A stretch of DNA of 64,000 bases from Cubamyces lactineus. Taxonomy: Eukaryota > Basidiomycota > Agaricomycetes > Polyporales > Polyporaceae. This document shows positions 38,457-48,867 of the stretch, piece by piece; positions within the stretch are counted from its first letter, which is position 1; the number at the start of each line of letters is the position of its first letter. Location of the stretch: assembly GCA_022376465.1 (NCBI GenBank), contig JACDTU010000002.1, forward strand, positions 2,170,001-2,234,000, read 5' to 3'. The position numbers and the translations under genes are program-made. The notes under the pieces are model-generated. The model had not been told where the DNA came from. It made no database searches and was given only the letters and a program-made list of their open reading frames with translations.

Positions 38457-39689
38457 ATGAAGAAGAAGGTAGTCTAGCTTGGTTCACCTCTATACGTTTG
38501 TGCTGACATGTTTCAGGTGCTGTTGATGGGTGCTTCGGGGAGTGGGAAGACGTCTATGCGTTCTCTGATCTTGTGAGCCTGCTTCTCTCACTTAATCTCT
38601 CATCCTTCTCACAGCGTCCTCTCGCGTCAGCTCAAACAACCCTGCATCTCTTACTTCGCGACTGGGGGCTACTATTGATGTCGAGCAAAATCATGTTCGC
38701 TTCCTCGGCGACCTCATCCTCAATCTTTGGGACTGTGGTGGACAAGACGCGTTCATGGACTCGTACCTTTCCATCCAGCAAGCAACCATCTTCCAGCATG
38801 TAGGAGTCATGATCTACGTCTTCGAAGTAGAGACACGGAACATGGAGAAGGACTTGGAGTACTACAAGGCATGCCTCGCTGCACTGAAGAGGTACAGTTC
38901 AAATGCGGCCGTGTTCTTGCTCGTGCACAAGATGGATCTTGCTCGGGGACCTAAGGCGGAGACGCTCGCGCGCAAGTCCAAGGAGCTCAAGGAAGCCAGC
39001 GGGGATGCCGAGGTGACGGTGTTTGGCACAAGTATTTATGACGAGTCTCTATACAACGTAAGAAGCCTTTCGCCGCAACCATCTTACATCATTGACCGTC
39101 TTCCTCGTCTAGGCATGGTCGCGAATAGTGCACATCTTGATCCCAAATGCTTCTGTGCTTTCTCGGCATCTTGCTAAACTCGCCGCAGCGTGTAGCGCCA
39201 CCGAAGTCGTTCTCTTTGAACGAACGACTTTCCTGGTCATTGCTACCTCCACCTTGCCACCTTCGCCATCTGCAGCTTCGACAGACGCGTCTGCATCCTC
39301 CTCTAAGGCCAATGGCCAGCCTACTGCGGCGGCCGGCGGCGAGGACGGGACAGAATCCGATGCAGATCCTCACAGAATGGTACCCACTCGGTACGAGCGG
39401 ACATCTGAGCTCATCAAGGCGTTCAAATACTCTTGTGCTCGCGTCAGGGAGGAATTCCTTGCGCTTGAGATGGAGCTTCCGGACTTTACTGCGGTGCTTG
39501 ATGAATTGACGAGGAATACCTACGTGCTGATTATCGTCCACGACCCAACAGTTGGTGGGTTCGATCCAGCAAGCATTTTCGTGTGCCATCAGCTGACGAT
39601 TGTGTCCAGAAACGGCTGCCCTTAGGATGAACATCCATCTAGCTCGGCCGAAATTCGAAGAGCTCCAGGGCGACAGTCTTCTTGCATGA
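38457..39689 (+). CDS. GTR1: Rag-family GTPase Gtr1/RagA
   Basis: The RagA-type GTPase that recruits TOR complex 1 to the vacuole when amino acids are plentiful. The first coding exon is only 12 bases (38457-38468, MKKK). After an intron the next exon starts VLLMGASGSGKTSMRSLIF, the P-loop. A second intron must use the acceptor ending GCGTCAG near 38628 rather than the earlier CACAG, because only that keeps frame into SNNPASLTSRLGATIDVEQ. The switch II region is LNLWDCGGQDAFMDSYLSIQ, typical of Gtr1/RagA rather than Gtr2. HKMDLARG and GTSIYDESLY follow. The C-terminal roadblock-like domain starts near IPNASVLSRHLAKLAAACSA with ATEVVLFERTTFLVIATST. A low-complexity insert (about 39255-39355) is unusual in length. 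The last intron gives TVETAALRMNIHLARPKFEE and a TGA at 39687-39689. Confidence 0.93.
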
Positions 39690-40589
39690 CAGTTGCTTCA
39701 TCCACAGTGTTCATCTCTTGATTCCCCTTGCTGTGTTTATATCTTGTTCTGCACGCTCACTTTGTGGACCTCTGTTTATGTATCGCCACCTTCCGGGTTG
39801 TCCTCTAGACTTTGGAGCAACTCTTTGCTCCTGCTGCCTCATTATATTGCGTACGGTATCCTATGTACCCTCATTTGCTGATCAAGCTGCCTGCTGCAGA
39901 ACTATAGAGTGCATTGGTGCGCATGCCGAATCTCTGGGCTCTGGCTCTCCTCGATCTCCTCGGAGAACCGTAATGGCTCCTCGATCGTGATCGTGCTTAC
40001 AGGTGCCCTGGATCCGCGCTGGACCTTCCCATTCCAGGAACACCCACGCTTGCTCTCGGAGTCCGTGTTCCCCGCAATCCGTGACCACATCCCACATCCA
40101 CTGCAGTCCGCCGCTCTCGGAACGCGCAGTACGCATGTTGCCGCGTATGCTGGCCATCAACCGACTCGGGCCCCATCGTTTCAGTACCATGTGGCGTGTT
40201 TCTCAGACGATGTAGGTCGCCGGCGTTGCATTGCAGTAGCCGTCGACAATGCCACAGCACGCCAGGATCGTGAATGTCCTACGATCACCCTATCATCTAG
40301 ACCGGTACTGACTTCCGCGTCGGTATTACAGAGCGAATCTTTTCGTTATACAGCGGGACGCCGCGGTGCCATGGATAGGCCGATCGCACAAGATCCCGCT
40401 CCGCGCAACGATAGGTGATCTCAAATAGCAATGCTGTGGCACGAGGGTCTCACTAAGGGGAGCGCCTGGTGATCCTGCCTCCTTTTATTTCGTATCGGCA
40501 GTCCCTAGGTGAATGGTGGCCTTCGGAGCGCATATCCCCCCTCTTGCTCTGGCACCATCGTCCAGCGAGCCTTGGTCGTGTCCTGGACT
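39690..40589. other. Intergenic, no gene recognised
   Basis: 900 bases between GTR1 and the DUF6533-like gene. A plus-strand frame of 169 codons (39909-40418) has no recognisable motif and no good Kozak context or splice extension. It could be a lineage-specific gene, but I see no support. Confidence 0.4.
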
Positions 40590-42411
40590 ATGAGTTGGAC
40601 TCCCAGCGTGAGCCCTAGCGACCTTCATGGGTTCACTAACACGTATGTACTTCTTTCGTACTACGGTGCTCACGACGTCGTTCTGACAGTGAAACTATTC
40701 CCGTGCAGGCGACGCTACGGGTACTGCAACATCGCGGCCGTCGGTGCGTTCCCGTCATCCGCGTCATGCTCTTGGCATTTCCGACTCACAGGTTCTCTGT
40801 CTCATACAGCACTGCTTGTGTACGAGGCGTGCATTACGTTGGACAGGGAGTACAAACACATCTGGAAGCGGAAATCGTCGGCAGCGACGTGGTTATTCCT
40901 GCTAAATCGATATATCGTCATCGCGCTGTATATTGTGGACATACCCGCAACCTTCAAGATCATGGACGCGGTATGTTCTTGTTATATTCTCCCATAGCGA
41001 GTGTCATATGTTGACCACAATGTAGAGGTTTGTACTGCCCTTATCACCCCAGGGCTATGAGGCATGCTCACGAAAATGTCCCTTCAACAGTTGCCCGCCT
41101 TTGGCGAGATTATCACAAGTACTCGACATCCTCCCATATGTCGTGTGGGCTCGTGAGTTTCTTCACTGCAGAGCGGCTTAGTTGATAGCTCATGAGCTCA
41201 GTGTTCTCGAGTCTGCGGACGTACGCCATAGCAAATCGAGCATGGCACATATCCTCTCTCATTTTCATGCTTTCCATGGTACCCGTCTGGATCTACATCG
41301 TAAGTTGTCTATGGCAGGCCGATCTATTGCAAGTACTGTGTGGCTGATCACTGCAACAGTTTCGCGACGCACATGAGACACCGATGAACTTCCCTCCTCC
41401 AACATATTGCATCTCAGTCCCCGACTATTCCATGGATTTAGACCGATAGTGCGTTCTCCACTTTCCGTCCACTGTCGCTGAAGATGACTAAAATCTCATC
41501 ATATGACGTTAGTCGTACGTCGCACAACTCATCGTAGCGGTGAACATGCTGATGGAATGCGCAACAGTCACCGTCGTGTCCCGGATTTGCCTCATCGTCT
41601 CGGACGTGCTCGTGCTCAGCGTCACTTGGGCGAAGACGTTCGGAATCGTACGGCTTGCGCGAGAGCATGGCCTCGACACGTCTTTATCTGTTACGAAAGT
41701 CTTATTGCGAGACGGTGAGCGACGCCCTCTGCGCCACACGGCCTAGAGTGCGCCTATACACGATACTAACCCTGTGATGCAGGGTCCACATATTTTACGT
41801 GAGCTGCTGCTCTTGATCCACAACAGGCGTATTATCCTGAAATAGCTCCTGCTTGCAGCGTGTGGACTATTCTTAACTCGCTACATATAGCGGGCACTTA
41901 CGTCGACGTGCGTTCAGTGCATTATAGCCTCATTGTTTCCGTCCTGACCACACTCGTAGTCGATACAATATGTCACCACATTCACCGAGGCGTACGTCAT
42001 CCTTGCTGACGTTGACTTCCAGCCTCAGGGCCTTTACGACCCGGCTGACCGGCTCCGCTACGCAGGTTCACCTCAATCCTCGTCTCCCGGTTCATACTCA
42101 ACCTCCGCGAAGTTGCGAACGCACCCGATCCCGTCGAGGACGTCGAGCCGGGGTCAGATGCGTACTGGCACCTCCTAGAGGAGTCGTGGCACGTCGCCGA
42201 CCGTCTCCGGGCCGATGTCTCGACCCTGCTCGCGCCGTTGGGCGCGCCGCTGGACCACACTTTCGACTGCATGGTGACGTACGACAGCCAACCTACGGCG
42301 GTTGAGAGCACGGCCTCGTCTTCGCCGGATCTCAGGGAGAAGGCCGCAGCGGCGAAGGGAGGTTTGATACAGATGAAGAGTGTAGGTTGGATGAGGCACC
42401 GCGCGGCTTGA
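40590..42411 (+). CDS. DUF6533-type multi-helix membrane protein
   Basis: A predicted seven-helix protein of a family abundant in Agaricomycetes and of unknown function, sometimes compared with G-protein-coupled receptors. Start ATG at 40590: MSWTPSVSPSDLHGFTNT. Two introns lead through RRYGYCNIAAALLVYEACIT to TLDREYKHIWKRKSSAATWL, the DUF6533 signature (Leu-Val-Tyr-x-x-x-x-Thr-Leu-Asp-Arg-Glu...Ile-Trp-Lys). Then FLLNRYIVIALYIVDIPATF is the next helix. A downstream exon gives RICLIVSDVLVLSVTWAKTF and then LSVTKVLLRDGSTYF, also conserved in the family. The last exon has TSILVSRFILNLREVANAPD and a polar tail to HRAA at TGA 42409-42411. Several middle exons (41030-41500 and 41790-42000) are only partly resolved, so the helix count is inferred from the family. 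Confidence 0.78.
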
Positions 42412-42912
42412 CGTCCGTCCGTTTGCTACCGTCCGCTCATACCCCTCATATTCTTGGGTTTGCAGTACAATACGGATTCATTTCACGTTCCACTGGAGCG
42501 GCTTCAGTTTCATCCCGGCCGCCCGTAGCTTTTCACGCCTAACATAGCGCTAGCCTTACGTCTGGACGCCTTAATCAGTCGGCGCCGTGTATTATATATT
42601 GTCGGTCACTCATGGACCAAATGTATTATTATTATTCATACTGCAGCTCAGGACACTGCAGCTCAGGACAGTGACTAGGCCGCTTAGTATTGGCTCTTAT
42701 TACGGTCTCAGCCGCAGTAGGCGACTATGTACTGCGGAGTTCGGACCGGAACCCATTAATGCTGCCACAAGATGCTCGTCGCATTGTGTTCGAACTCCTG
42801 GCAGGCAATTGACCCTTCGCCTCTTGCTCATCAACCTACATTCGCCTCTCGATTCTCCGATCGCTCGCTCGCACTCAGTATTGCATATCCATATACCCGG
42901 TTTAGAGAAAGT
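42412..42912. other. Intergenic with a short tandem repeat
   Basis: About 500 bases. It holds a short TATTATTATTATT run near 42625-42637 and a perfect 15-base direct repeat (listed separately), followed by the promoter of the histidine phosphatase gene. Confidence 0.45.
42640..42669. repeat. Perfect 15-base tandem repeat, two copies
   Basis: The unit ACTGCAGCTCAGGAC occurs twice head-to-tail without mismatch, with a PstI-like palindrome CTGCAG in each. It directly follows an ATT-type trinucleotide run. It lies about 245 bases before the phosphatase start codon. It may be a simple slippage product. Confidence 0.85.
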
Positions 42913-43873
42913 ATGACCATCGTCGTCAAAGTATACATCGTCCGGCACGGCGAGACGGAGGAAAACCGGCAAGGGATCATGCAAGGCCAATTAGACACCC
43001 CGCTCAACGCAGCCGGCGTGCGCCAGGCAGAACTCGCCGCGGACGCCCTTGAGGACGTGCCGTTCGGCGCGGCGTACAGCAGTGACCTACAACGGGCGAA
43101 GAAGGTGCGCACTCCACCCTGCTCCATACCGTTGATTCGTTCCGAGAATACTCGATCGCCCCGCGTGAGATGCGTCTTGAGGGGGAGGCTTACTGTACGC
43201 GACACGCACGGTTTGGTCTCACGGAATACGTACACAGACAGCGGAGGTCATACTCGAGAGGCACCCAGATGTGCGACTAGAAACCACCGAAGCGCTCCGT
43301 GAACGGGTGCGTCAGGCGCTGTACTTGTACTGCCGTCGTCTCCATACTAACGTCAATCATCTATGTGACGACTTTGGCCATCCAACTCTCGTGAAACCAC
43401 ACCGTGATGTCTGCGTGCAGTATATGGGCGACTGGCAAGGGGGGAGCGTGTATAACCGCGGAGATCCACCCGCGAACCTTGAGCCCATCGTTGACTTCCT
43501 AGCGCGCAGCATGAAGTGGTGGAACGACACCATTGCGCGACACGTGCAGCGTCAAGCCGCCAGCCTCAAGAAAGAGCTCACACAAGATACCGGAACTCAG
43601 GATGATTCGGAATGGGAGGACGAACGATGGGAGTTTGAGCCTTTGCATATTTTAGTGGTCTCCCACGGAGGATTGATCGGGACGCTCGTGACGAACCTAG
43701 TGGGGAGCAGAAAGGTGGAGGTAGCGGAGGGCGTGACGATCGGCCGCTGCTTCAACGCGTCGATCTCGGTGATCGACATGAACGAGAGTGGGAGAGGCGT
43801 ACTGATCAGCTATGCAGACACGACGCACCTGAACGTAGATCTGGTACAGGAGAACGCGGACGTACAGCAGTGA
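42913..43873 (+). CDS. Histidine phosphatase superfamily protein (phosphoglycerate mutase-like)
   Basis: A phosphatase of the branch-1 histidine acid phosphatase superfamily. Start ATG 42913 gives MTIVVKVYIVRHGETEENRQ with the catalytic RHGE motif, then GIMQGQLDTPLNAAGVRQAE and FGAAYSSDLQRAK. After introns, a segment with VILERHPDVRLETTEALRER and YMGDWQGGSVYNRGDPPAN follows; the first part of the usual GxWEG block is seen as MGDWQGG. The second catalytic His is in HILVVSHGGLIGTLVTNL. The end is DLVQENADVQQ and a TGA at 43871-43873. The pattern is closest to TIGAR/fructose-2,6-bisphosphatase-like or cofactor-dependent phosphoglycerate mutase-like enzymes; the substrate cannot be decided. Three introns are visible. 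The stop lies 120 bases from the stop of the neighbouring minus-strand gene. Confidence 0.88.
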
Positions 43874-43993
43874 TCACTGGCGGTAGACATGTAGATTGTA
43901 GACATCCGAATATCCATGGTGGACGCACAAGGGTATCAGTACTTAGTATAGTTCCGTAGTTTGTGTGGCACGGGTTGCATGGAGGCGGTTGAC

Positions 43994-45088
43994 TTAAGGG
44001 AATGCAACACCAGCTTCTTTCATGAGGTCAGCAACCTCGACATCTGAACATTGAAGTTTATTACCAAGGTCAAATATACTGCTCTTATAGAAAGGTTCAA
44101 GACTTACGATCCTCAGTGTGCTTCATCCTCGAGGCATACGAACACGTTTGGCCTGTCATGACGTATCACAAATTTAGCAGCTAGCGAGGAAGTGGAGCGG
44201 TGAATTTGTCGGCGCACCAGGCCCGAAGATGAAGTCACCGCCTAGTTGAGAGAGATTGCCCTGTTTACCGATGAACTGCGGGTTCTTGAGAGGACCCTCC
44301 TACACAGCATGTCAGCACGGCGCAGATGCTCCTTGCGCCCCGGATCTTGCTACTGCGTGCATATCGGGCAGTGTATACGCACCCAGATGCTCTTCACGAG
44401 GTTGCCGAGGAAGCTCTTGCCAAGATAGCTGCGCTTCGCTTGGCCGGCCGGCGTTCGCTCGAGCGACTCCACCAGGTCGAAGGTTGTATAGAGCGCACGG
44501 GACGGGTCAGCGTACATGGCGTACGGGTACCCAGCCGCTTCTGTGGAAGGACAGATGCTGTGAGGTCTCCGGCAGGAATGGAAGCGATCCCGTCGGAAAG
44601 GTACCGCAGTAACTCTTGATTAGCTTCCAGTCCCCGCAACCTATGACGACGAGACGAGCACCGGCCTCTTCCAGGGCGTCCTTGCGGACAGAGGCGAGTT
44701 GCATCACATATTGCTATTGGACGAGCGGCAAGGTCAATTGTGACGAGCACGGTGACCAAGAGCGCGAAGAAATACTTGGCAACTCTGAAGAAACAACACC
44801 CGCCGATCGCAATGTCAGTGACAAGGACGACTGTCAGACTGCGGACGGACGTACACCGCAAAAGAAGTGTCCTGCGATGCCAGCAAAGCAACAGACAACG
44901 TATAAGTTCGTGGCAAATGATGGAACACATTATATACAGAATCGTAGCGCACGGATGAAGACTAGGATTGTTTTTTGGTTCTCAATTAGACTGCCAAACG
45001 TGATCCCTTTGCCAGATTCATCGAACACTGTCAACGTTGCTGCTTTTGCGAGAGTATCCGCAGAGGGGAGGGCGGTGTGGGTGGCCAT
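43994..45088 (-). CDS. PRXL2/AAED1-type thioredoxin-fold protein with microexons
   Basis: A protein of the AhpC/TSA_2 family (PRXL2, AAED1), thioredoxin-fold proteins of presumed antioxidant role. Start ATG 45086-45088: MATHTALPSADTLAKAATLT. Exon 1 (44953-45088) ends inside an Arg codon at ILVFIR. Exon 2 is 17 bases (44855-44871), exon 3 is 9 bases (44776-44784), and exon 4 starts at 44713. Together they read VFIRHFFCGSCQQYVMQLAS, with the expected C-x-x-C site. Without the 9-base exon the second Cys is missing. Later exons give GARLVVIGCGDWKLIKSYC, AGYPYAMYADPSRALYTTFD and LGNLVKSIW, then GPLKNPQFIGKQGNLSQLGG, and the end VEVADLMKEAGVAFP with TAA at 43994-43996. It is head-to-head with the Vcx1-type gene, 247 bases apart. 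Confidence 0.88.
44776..44784 (-). other. 9-base microexon (Ser-Cys-Gln) of the PRXL2-type gene
   Basis: On the minus strand the bases AGTTGCCAA are flanked by TTCTTCAG upstream and GTATTTC downstream, a full acceptor and donor. They are in phase 0 with exons on both sides and supply the second Cys of the CxxC site. Flanking introns are 70 (44785-44854) and 62 (44714-44775) bases, the normal size here. Confidence 0.8.
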
Positions 45089-45335
45089 GGTAGGTTGTGC
45101 CAGAGGACGTCTACTGCTCGCCGGACTGCTGTGGCTCGGCGTGCGGAAACAAAGCAACGGTAAGTGTTACGTAAGCAAAGGATATACTGGACGATGGTTT
45201 GGCTGAGTCTGGGGAATCGTCCACGGAATATATCATCGTCCCCGTAAAAGCCCCTCATTTCTCAGGCCTACCGTTCCTCCTCTGCGCATACAGCCACTCC
45301 CTCTCTTTCTCTCTCCTTCCGCCATCCTGCTCTCG
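45089..45335. promoter_or_regulatory. Divergent intergenic region, PRXL2-type gene / VCX1
   Basis: 247 bases between opposed starts. The 60 bases before the exchanger start are strongly pyrimidine-rich on the plus strand (about 45285-45320), a usual feature of fungal leaders near transcription starts. Confidence 0.5.
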
Positions 45336-47684
45336 ATGCCAACAGTGACCGACCGTACTCCTCTGCTAGAAAATGGCAACGGCGCGCAGCGCCCGAAGCC
45401 GTTCTATAAGCGCGTCATAGACACCCTCAGCGCCGAGGGCGAACCATCCTGGCTGCGCTCGTACAAGTTCTTTCTCTTTGGCTCGTACTTGAACATCTTG
45501 CTTGTATTCGTCCCCCTCAGCTTCGTCTCTCATTTCCTCGATTGGGATGCTGCGCTACGCTTCTCGTTCAGTTTCATTGCCATTATGCCCCTGGCCGCTG
45601 TACGTCAATGGACCCTATGCTGCATCACACCGAATAGACATGAACTGTCATCATATAGCTCCTCGGCACCGCAACAGATCAGCTCTCCTTGAAGCTTGGC
45701 CAGACTCTTTCAGGCTTACTGAATGCTTCCTTCGGCAATGCCGTCGAAATCATTGTTGGTATCGCTGCGTTGCTCCAAGGTATGTCGCGCCCTCGCGTCT
45801 CTTCGCGCGCTTATACTGAACCTGAACGCGCCTCCAGGCGAGCTGCGTATCGTGCAAACGTCTGTATGTACTCATTCTCACGTGGTCATCCTAGGACGCA
45901 CCGGCTAATCCGCGTTATAGCTGCTTGGCTCTATACTGTCGAACTTGCTCCTCGTTCTGGGATGTTCGTTCCTCGCGGGTATGTAGCGCCATGTCCTACA
46001 ACCCATTGCGACCCGGCCATTGCGTTTTCGTGTCTTTCGCTGCTCACGGCCGATTCCACAGGCGGTACGAAGTTTTCCGAGAGCAACTTCCAGGTCACCG
46101 CTGCGCAAGCGTGAGTATCTCACTAGCGACTGATTGCACTGCCTACCATGTTCACTAACCCTCTTCCAATGGAACTGCAGCTCGAGCTCGGTGCGTATCT
46201 GCCTCAGTGTCTCCGCCCTGCATATCTCATATGACCTTCCCTATCGCTCACTTGACGACATTCCATGCAGCTCATGACCTTGACATGCATTAGTACGTCT
46301 GCACCACCTCCGCTCCCGTTGAAGATGCGGACCTGACATTCGAACCCGCTCACCTCGCACGTTCGTTTTCTGCGTGAGATTAGCCCTTGTCATCCCCGCT
46401 GCGTACCACAGCGCCAAGTCCCACTCAGGTGGTCTCGAGGGCGGCGCCAATGAGACTTCTATCGCGCTGATCAATGCACTCGACCCGCGAGGCGAGCTCG
46501 GATTGGACAGCATGGATGCGGGTAGCCTGCACGGGCTGAAAATTATCTCCCGGGGCACGGCGATCCTTCTCCTCATCGTCTACATTGCGTACCTGTTCTT
46601 CCAGGTCAGTCGGTTCTCGGACGCGTGGTGGCATGGAGGCACGGTGGAGAGCTCACGCGAATGTTGGATGCGGTGCTTGGTCGTTCACAGCTCAAGACGC
46701 ACTCGTACCTCTACACGCCTACCGTCCAGGTCGAAGAGGAAGAAGAGCCGGAGATGAACATCTGGGCCGCAGGTTCCGCGTAAGTTTCATATCAAGTCCC
46801 GGCGGCTGCAGTATCGCGGGTCCTGACTGGTGTCGGCAGCCTCCTCATTGTAACCGTGATCACGTCGTTCTGCGCGGATTACCGTGAGTGTCATGCGCCT
46901 CTGCGTCGTTCGCTACTTCCGAGAGCTAATTCTAGACCAATGCTTTCGCAGTTGTCGCCTCGATCGAGGAAACCGCTAACCGGTACTCAATCCCGAAGCC
47001 ATTTATCGGTCTGATCCTCCTGCCTATCGTGGTGCGTATCCGTTATAGCGTGTAAACTCGGCACGGAGATGCAAGTTCTGATCATGTTCGCCTAGGCAAA
47101 TGCCGCCGAACACGTTACCTCTGTGTGGATGGCGTTGAAAAATAAGATGGAGCTGACTATCGGCATCTGTGTCGGGAGCTCAATCGTACGTGACGCAGTT
47201 CACAACACTAACGACTATGAGTGACCTCCTTTGCAGCAAATTGCCGCCTTCGTGGTGCCGTTACTTGTCATTGTCGGCTGGATCACTCACCACGACTTGA
47301 CGCTTTTCTTCGCTGACTTCGAGGTGCGTATATCATTCGGTGGCGTCATTGTGCCGGACTGCGCTGATACTTTGATTCGCAGACCATCGTGCTCTTCGTG
47401 TCAGTGCTGCTAGTAAACTTCCTCATCCAGTGAGTTGTGCGGTGTGGATTCAGGCTATTGTCATTGCTGACGACGTACCCAGGGACGGCAAGTCCAACTA
47501 CATGGAAGGCCTGATGTAAGACCATGGTTCTTCTCCCTGGCTTGTGGCATCTCTCTAACAATACCTTGCGCGTAGGTTGCTCACTCTGTATCTCGTGATC
47601 GCCCTCGCCTGTGAGTTGTCATGTCTCGACATCCTGCTCAGCCCCTGCCTCTTACACACATTCTTTCCAGTCTGGGTATCGTAA
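45336..47684 (+). CDS. VCX1: Vacuolar Ca2+/H+ exchanger, Vcx1/CAX type
   Basis: A cation/proton antiporter of the vacuolar membrane that loads Ca2+ into the vacuole. Start ATG 45336: MPTVTDRTPLLENGNGAQRP, a cytosolic tail with a possible dileucine sorting signal. Transmembrane exons include SYLNILLVFVPLSFVSHFLD. The first alpha-repeat is NASFGNAVEIIVGIAALLQG, the second ANAAEHVTSVWMALKNKMEL followed by GSSIQIAAFVVPLLVIVGWI; both carry the ion-binding Glu. Between them lies an acidic segment (VQVEEEEEPEMN). About ten introns break the gene, several in the 3' half separating exons of under 60 bases. The last intron leaves a tiny terminal exon encoding FWVS and a TAA at 47682-47684. The eleven-helix CAX plan and length of roughly 400 residues fit the family. 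Confidence 0.93.
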
Positions 47685-48867
47685 GGTATCCCCACACCCT
47701 CCCCTCCAAAGTTTGCACCCCGCGCGACACCTCCATCCCTCCTCAATATGTCTTACAAAGCTTCTCAAAGGCCCAAGCTGCTCTATATCCCGTTTTCTGC
47801 GACCTATTTTCTTGCTTAGCCCCCCGCGCCCTACCCCACCCCAATCTCTCTTTTTTACTGCAGACGCTCTGATCTTTTCCATAACCCTTTTTCGTTACCT
47901 CTGCTCCGAACCTCACTGGTGTTCGGCCGTTCGTAGTGTATTTCCCCCGGGCCTCTAGCGTGCGGCAGTGAACCGTTGGCTTCTTAACGGGGCCGGTCTC
48001 TGCTCGGGCTTGTCGTCGCGGCTTACTCGTTCGTCTCTGCTGATTCAGCCAAAGCGTCAGGTGCCCTTGTCCACCTGCAGTCCTCGCACAGTCGCGATAT
48101 ACGAAACGCCTACTACTGCTCAGCGGCATCACTGTATTTGTGCTCCTTGTGTCCATCGTGTGTGCTCCGTCTGAATACACGTCCACTTTTGCTCTATGCA
48201 TGGTCCAACGCCACGAGTGGTCATAGATCCGATCAGCAGCGCGACCTATGTTACATACCTGGTATACTGATTGGGAATATGAAAGGTAGAGAACGCTTTT
48301 TTAGTCCATGCCTGGTAGTCTCTACGAGTAGTGTCCACAGTGGAAATGCAAACAAAACGAGGGGTAGCTGGCCTGGAAGCGGGTGAATGGATATGAGCAA
48401 AGAGCACAGCGTGACGTTGACATGGCAGCTATAGAAGGAGAGAGAAAGAACAAGAGGCCAATATATGGTGACGAACAAGCAATGCTACATTTGGGATGTT
48501 GGATACTTCGGTCCCTACAGTAAGGAAACATAAGTCCACCCGCATCAGTTTATACGGATCAAACCTGCCCGCCTCCCCGGAGCTCCAATACGCTTGGTAT
48601 CCGGAGCAGCGATCGAGACGAGTTGCGGCGAGAGAAAGAGAGGAGGACCATTCGACACATTCCACCCGACAAACGACGACCGGTTCCGACTTCCGACATT
48701 CCCGACCGATTGACCGAACCTAGCGCGACCTTTACATGTGAACAGCTGGAGACGTCCCCTTATTTCACCCACGACGAGAAGCATGTATGGTTTTGGGGAG
48801 ACGGGGGGGATGATGACAGGAGGAGCGGGGGAGATTGATCCCGTTACGCGTGGTGGCGGGCGGGGAA
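47685..48867. other. Intergenic between convergent genes
   Basis: Nearly 1.2 kb between the stop codons of VCX1 and DOA1. The first 200 bases are strikingly C- and T-rich on the plus strand. Overlapping frames of 70 to 150 codons occur on both strands with no motif. I see no gene. Confidence 0.45.
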
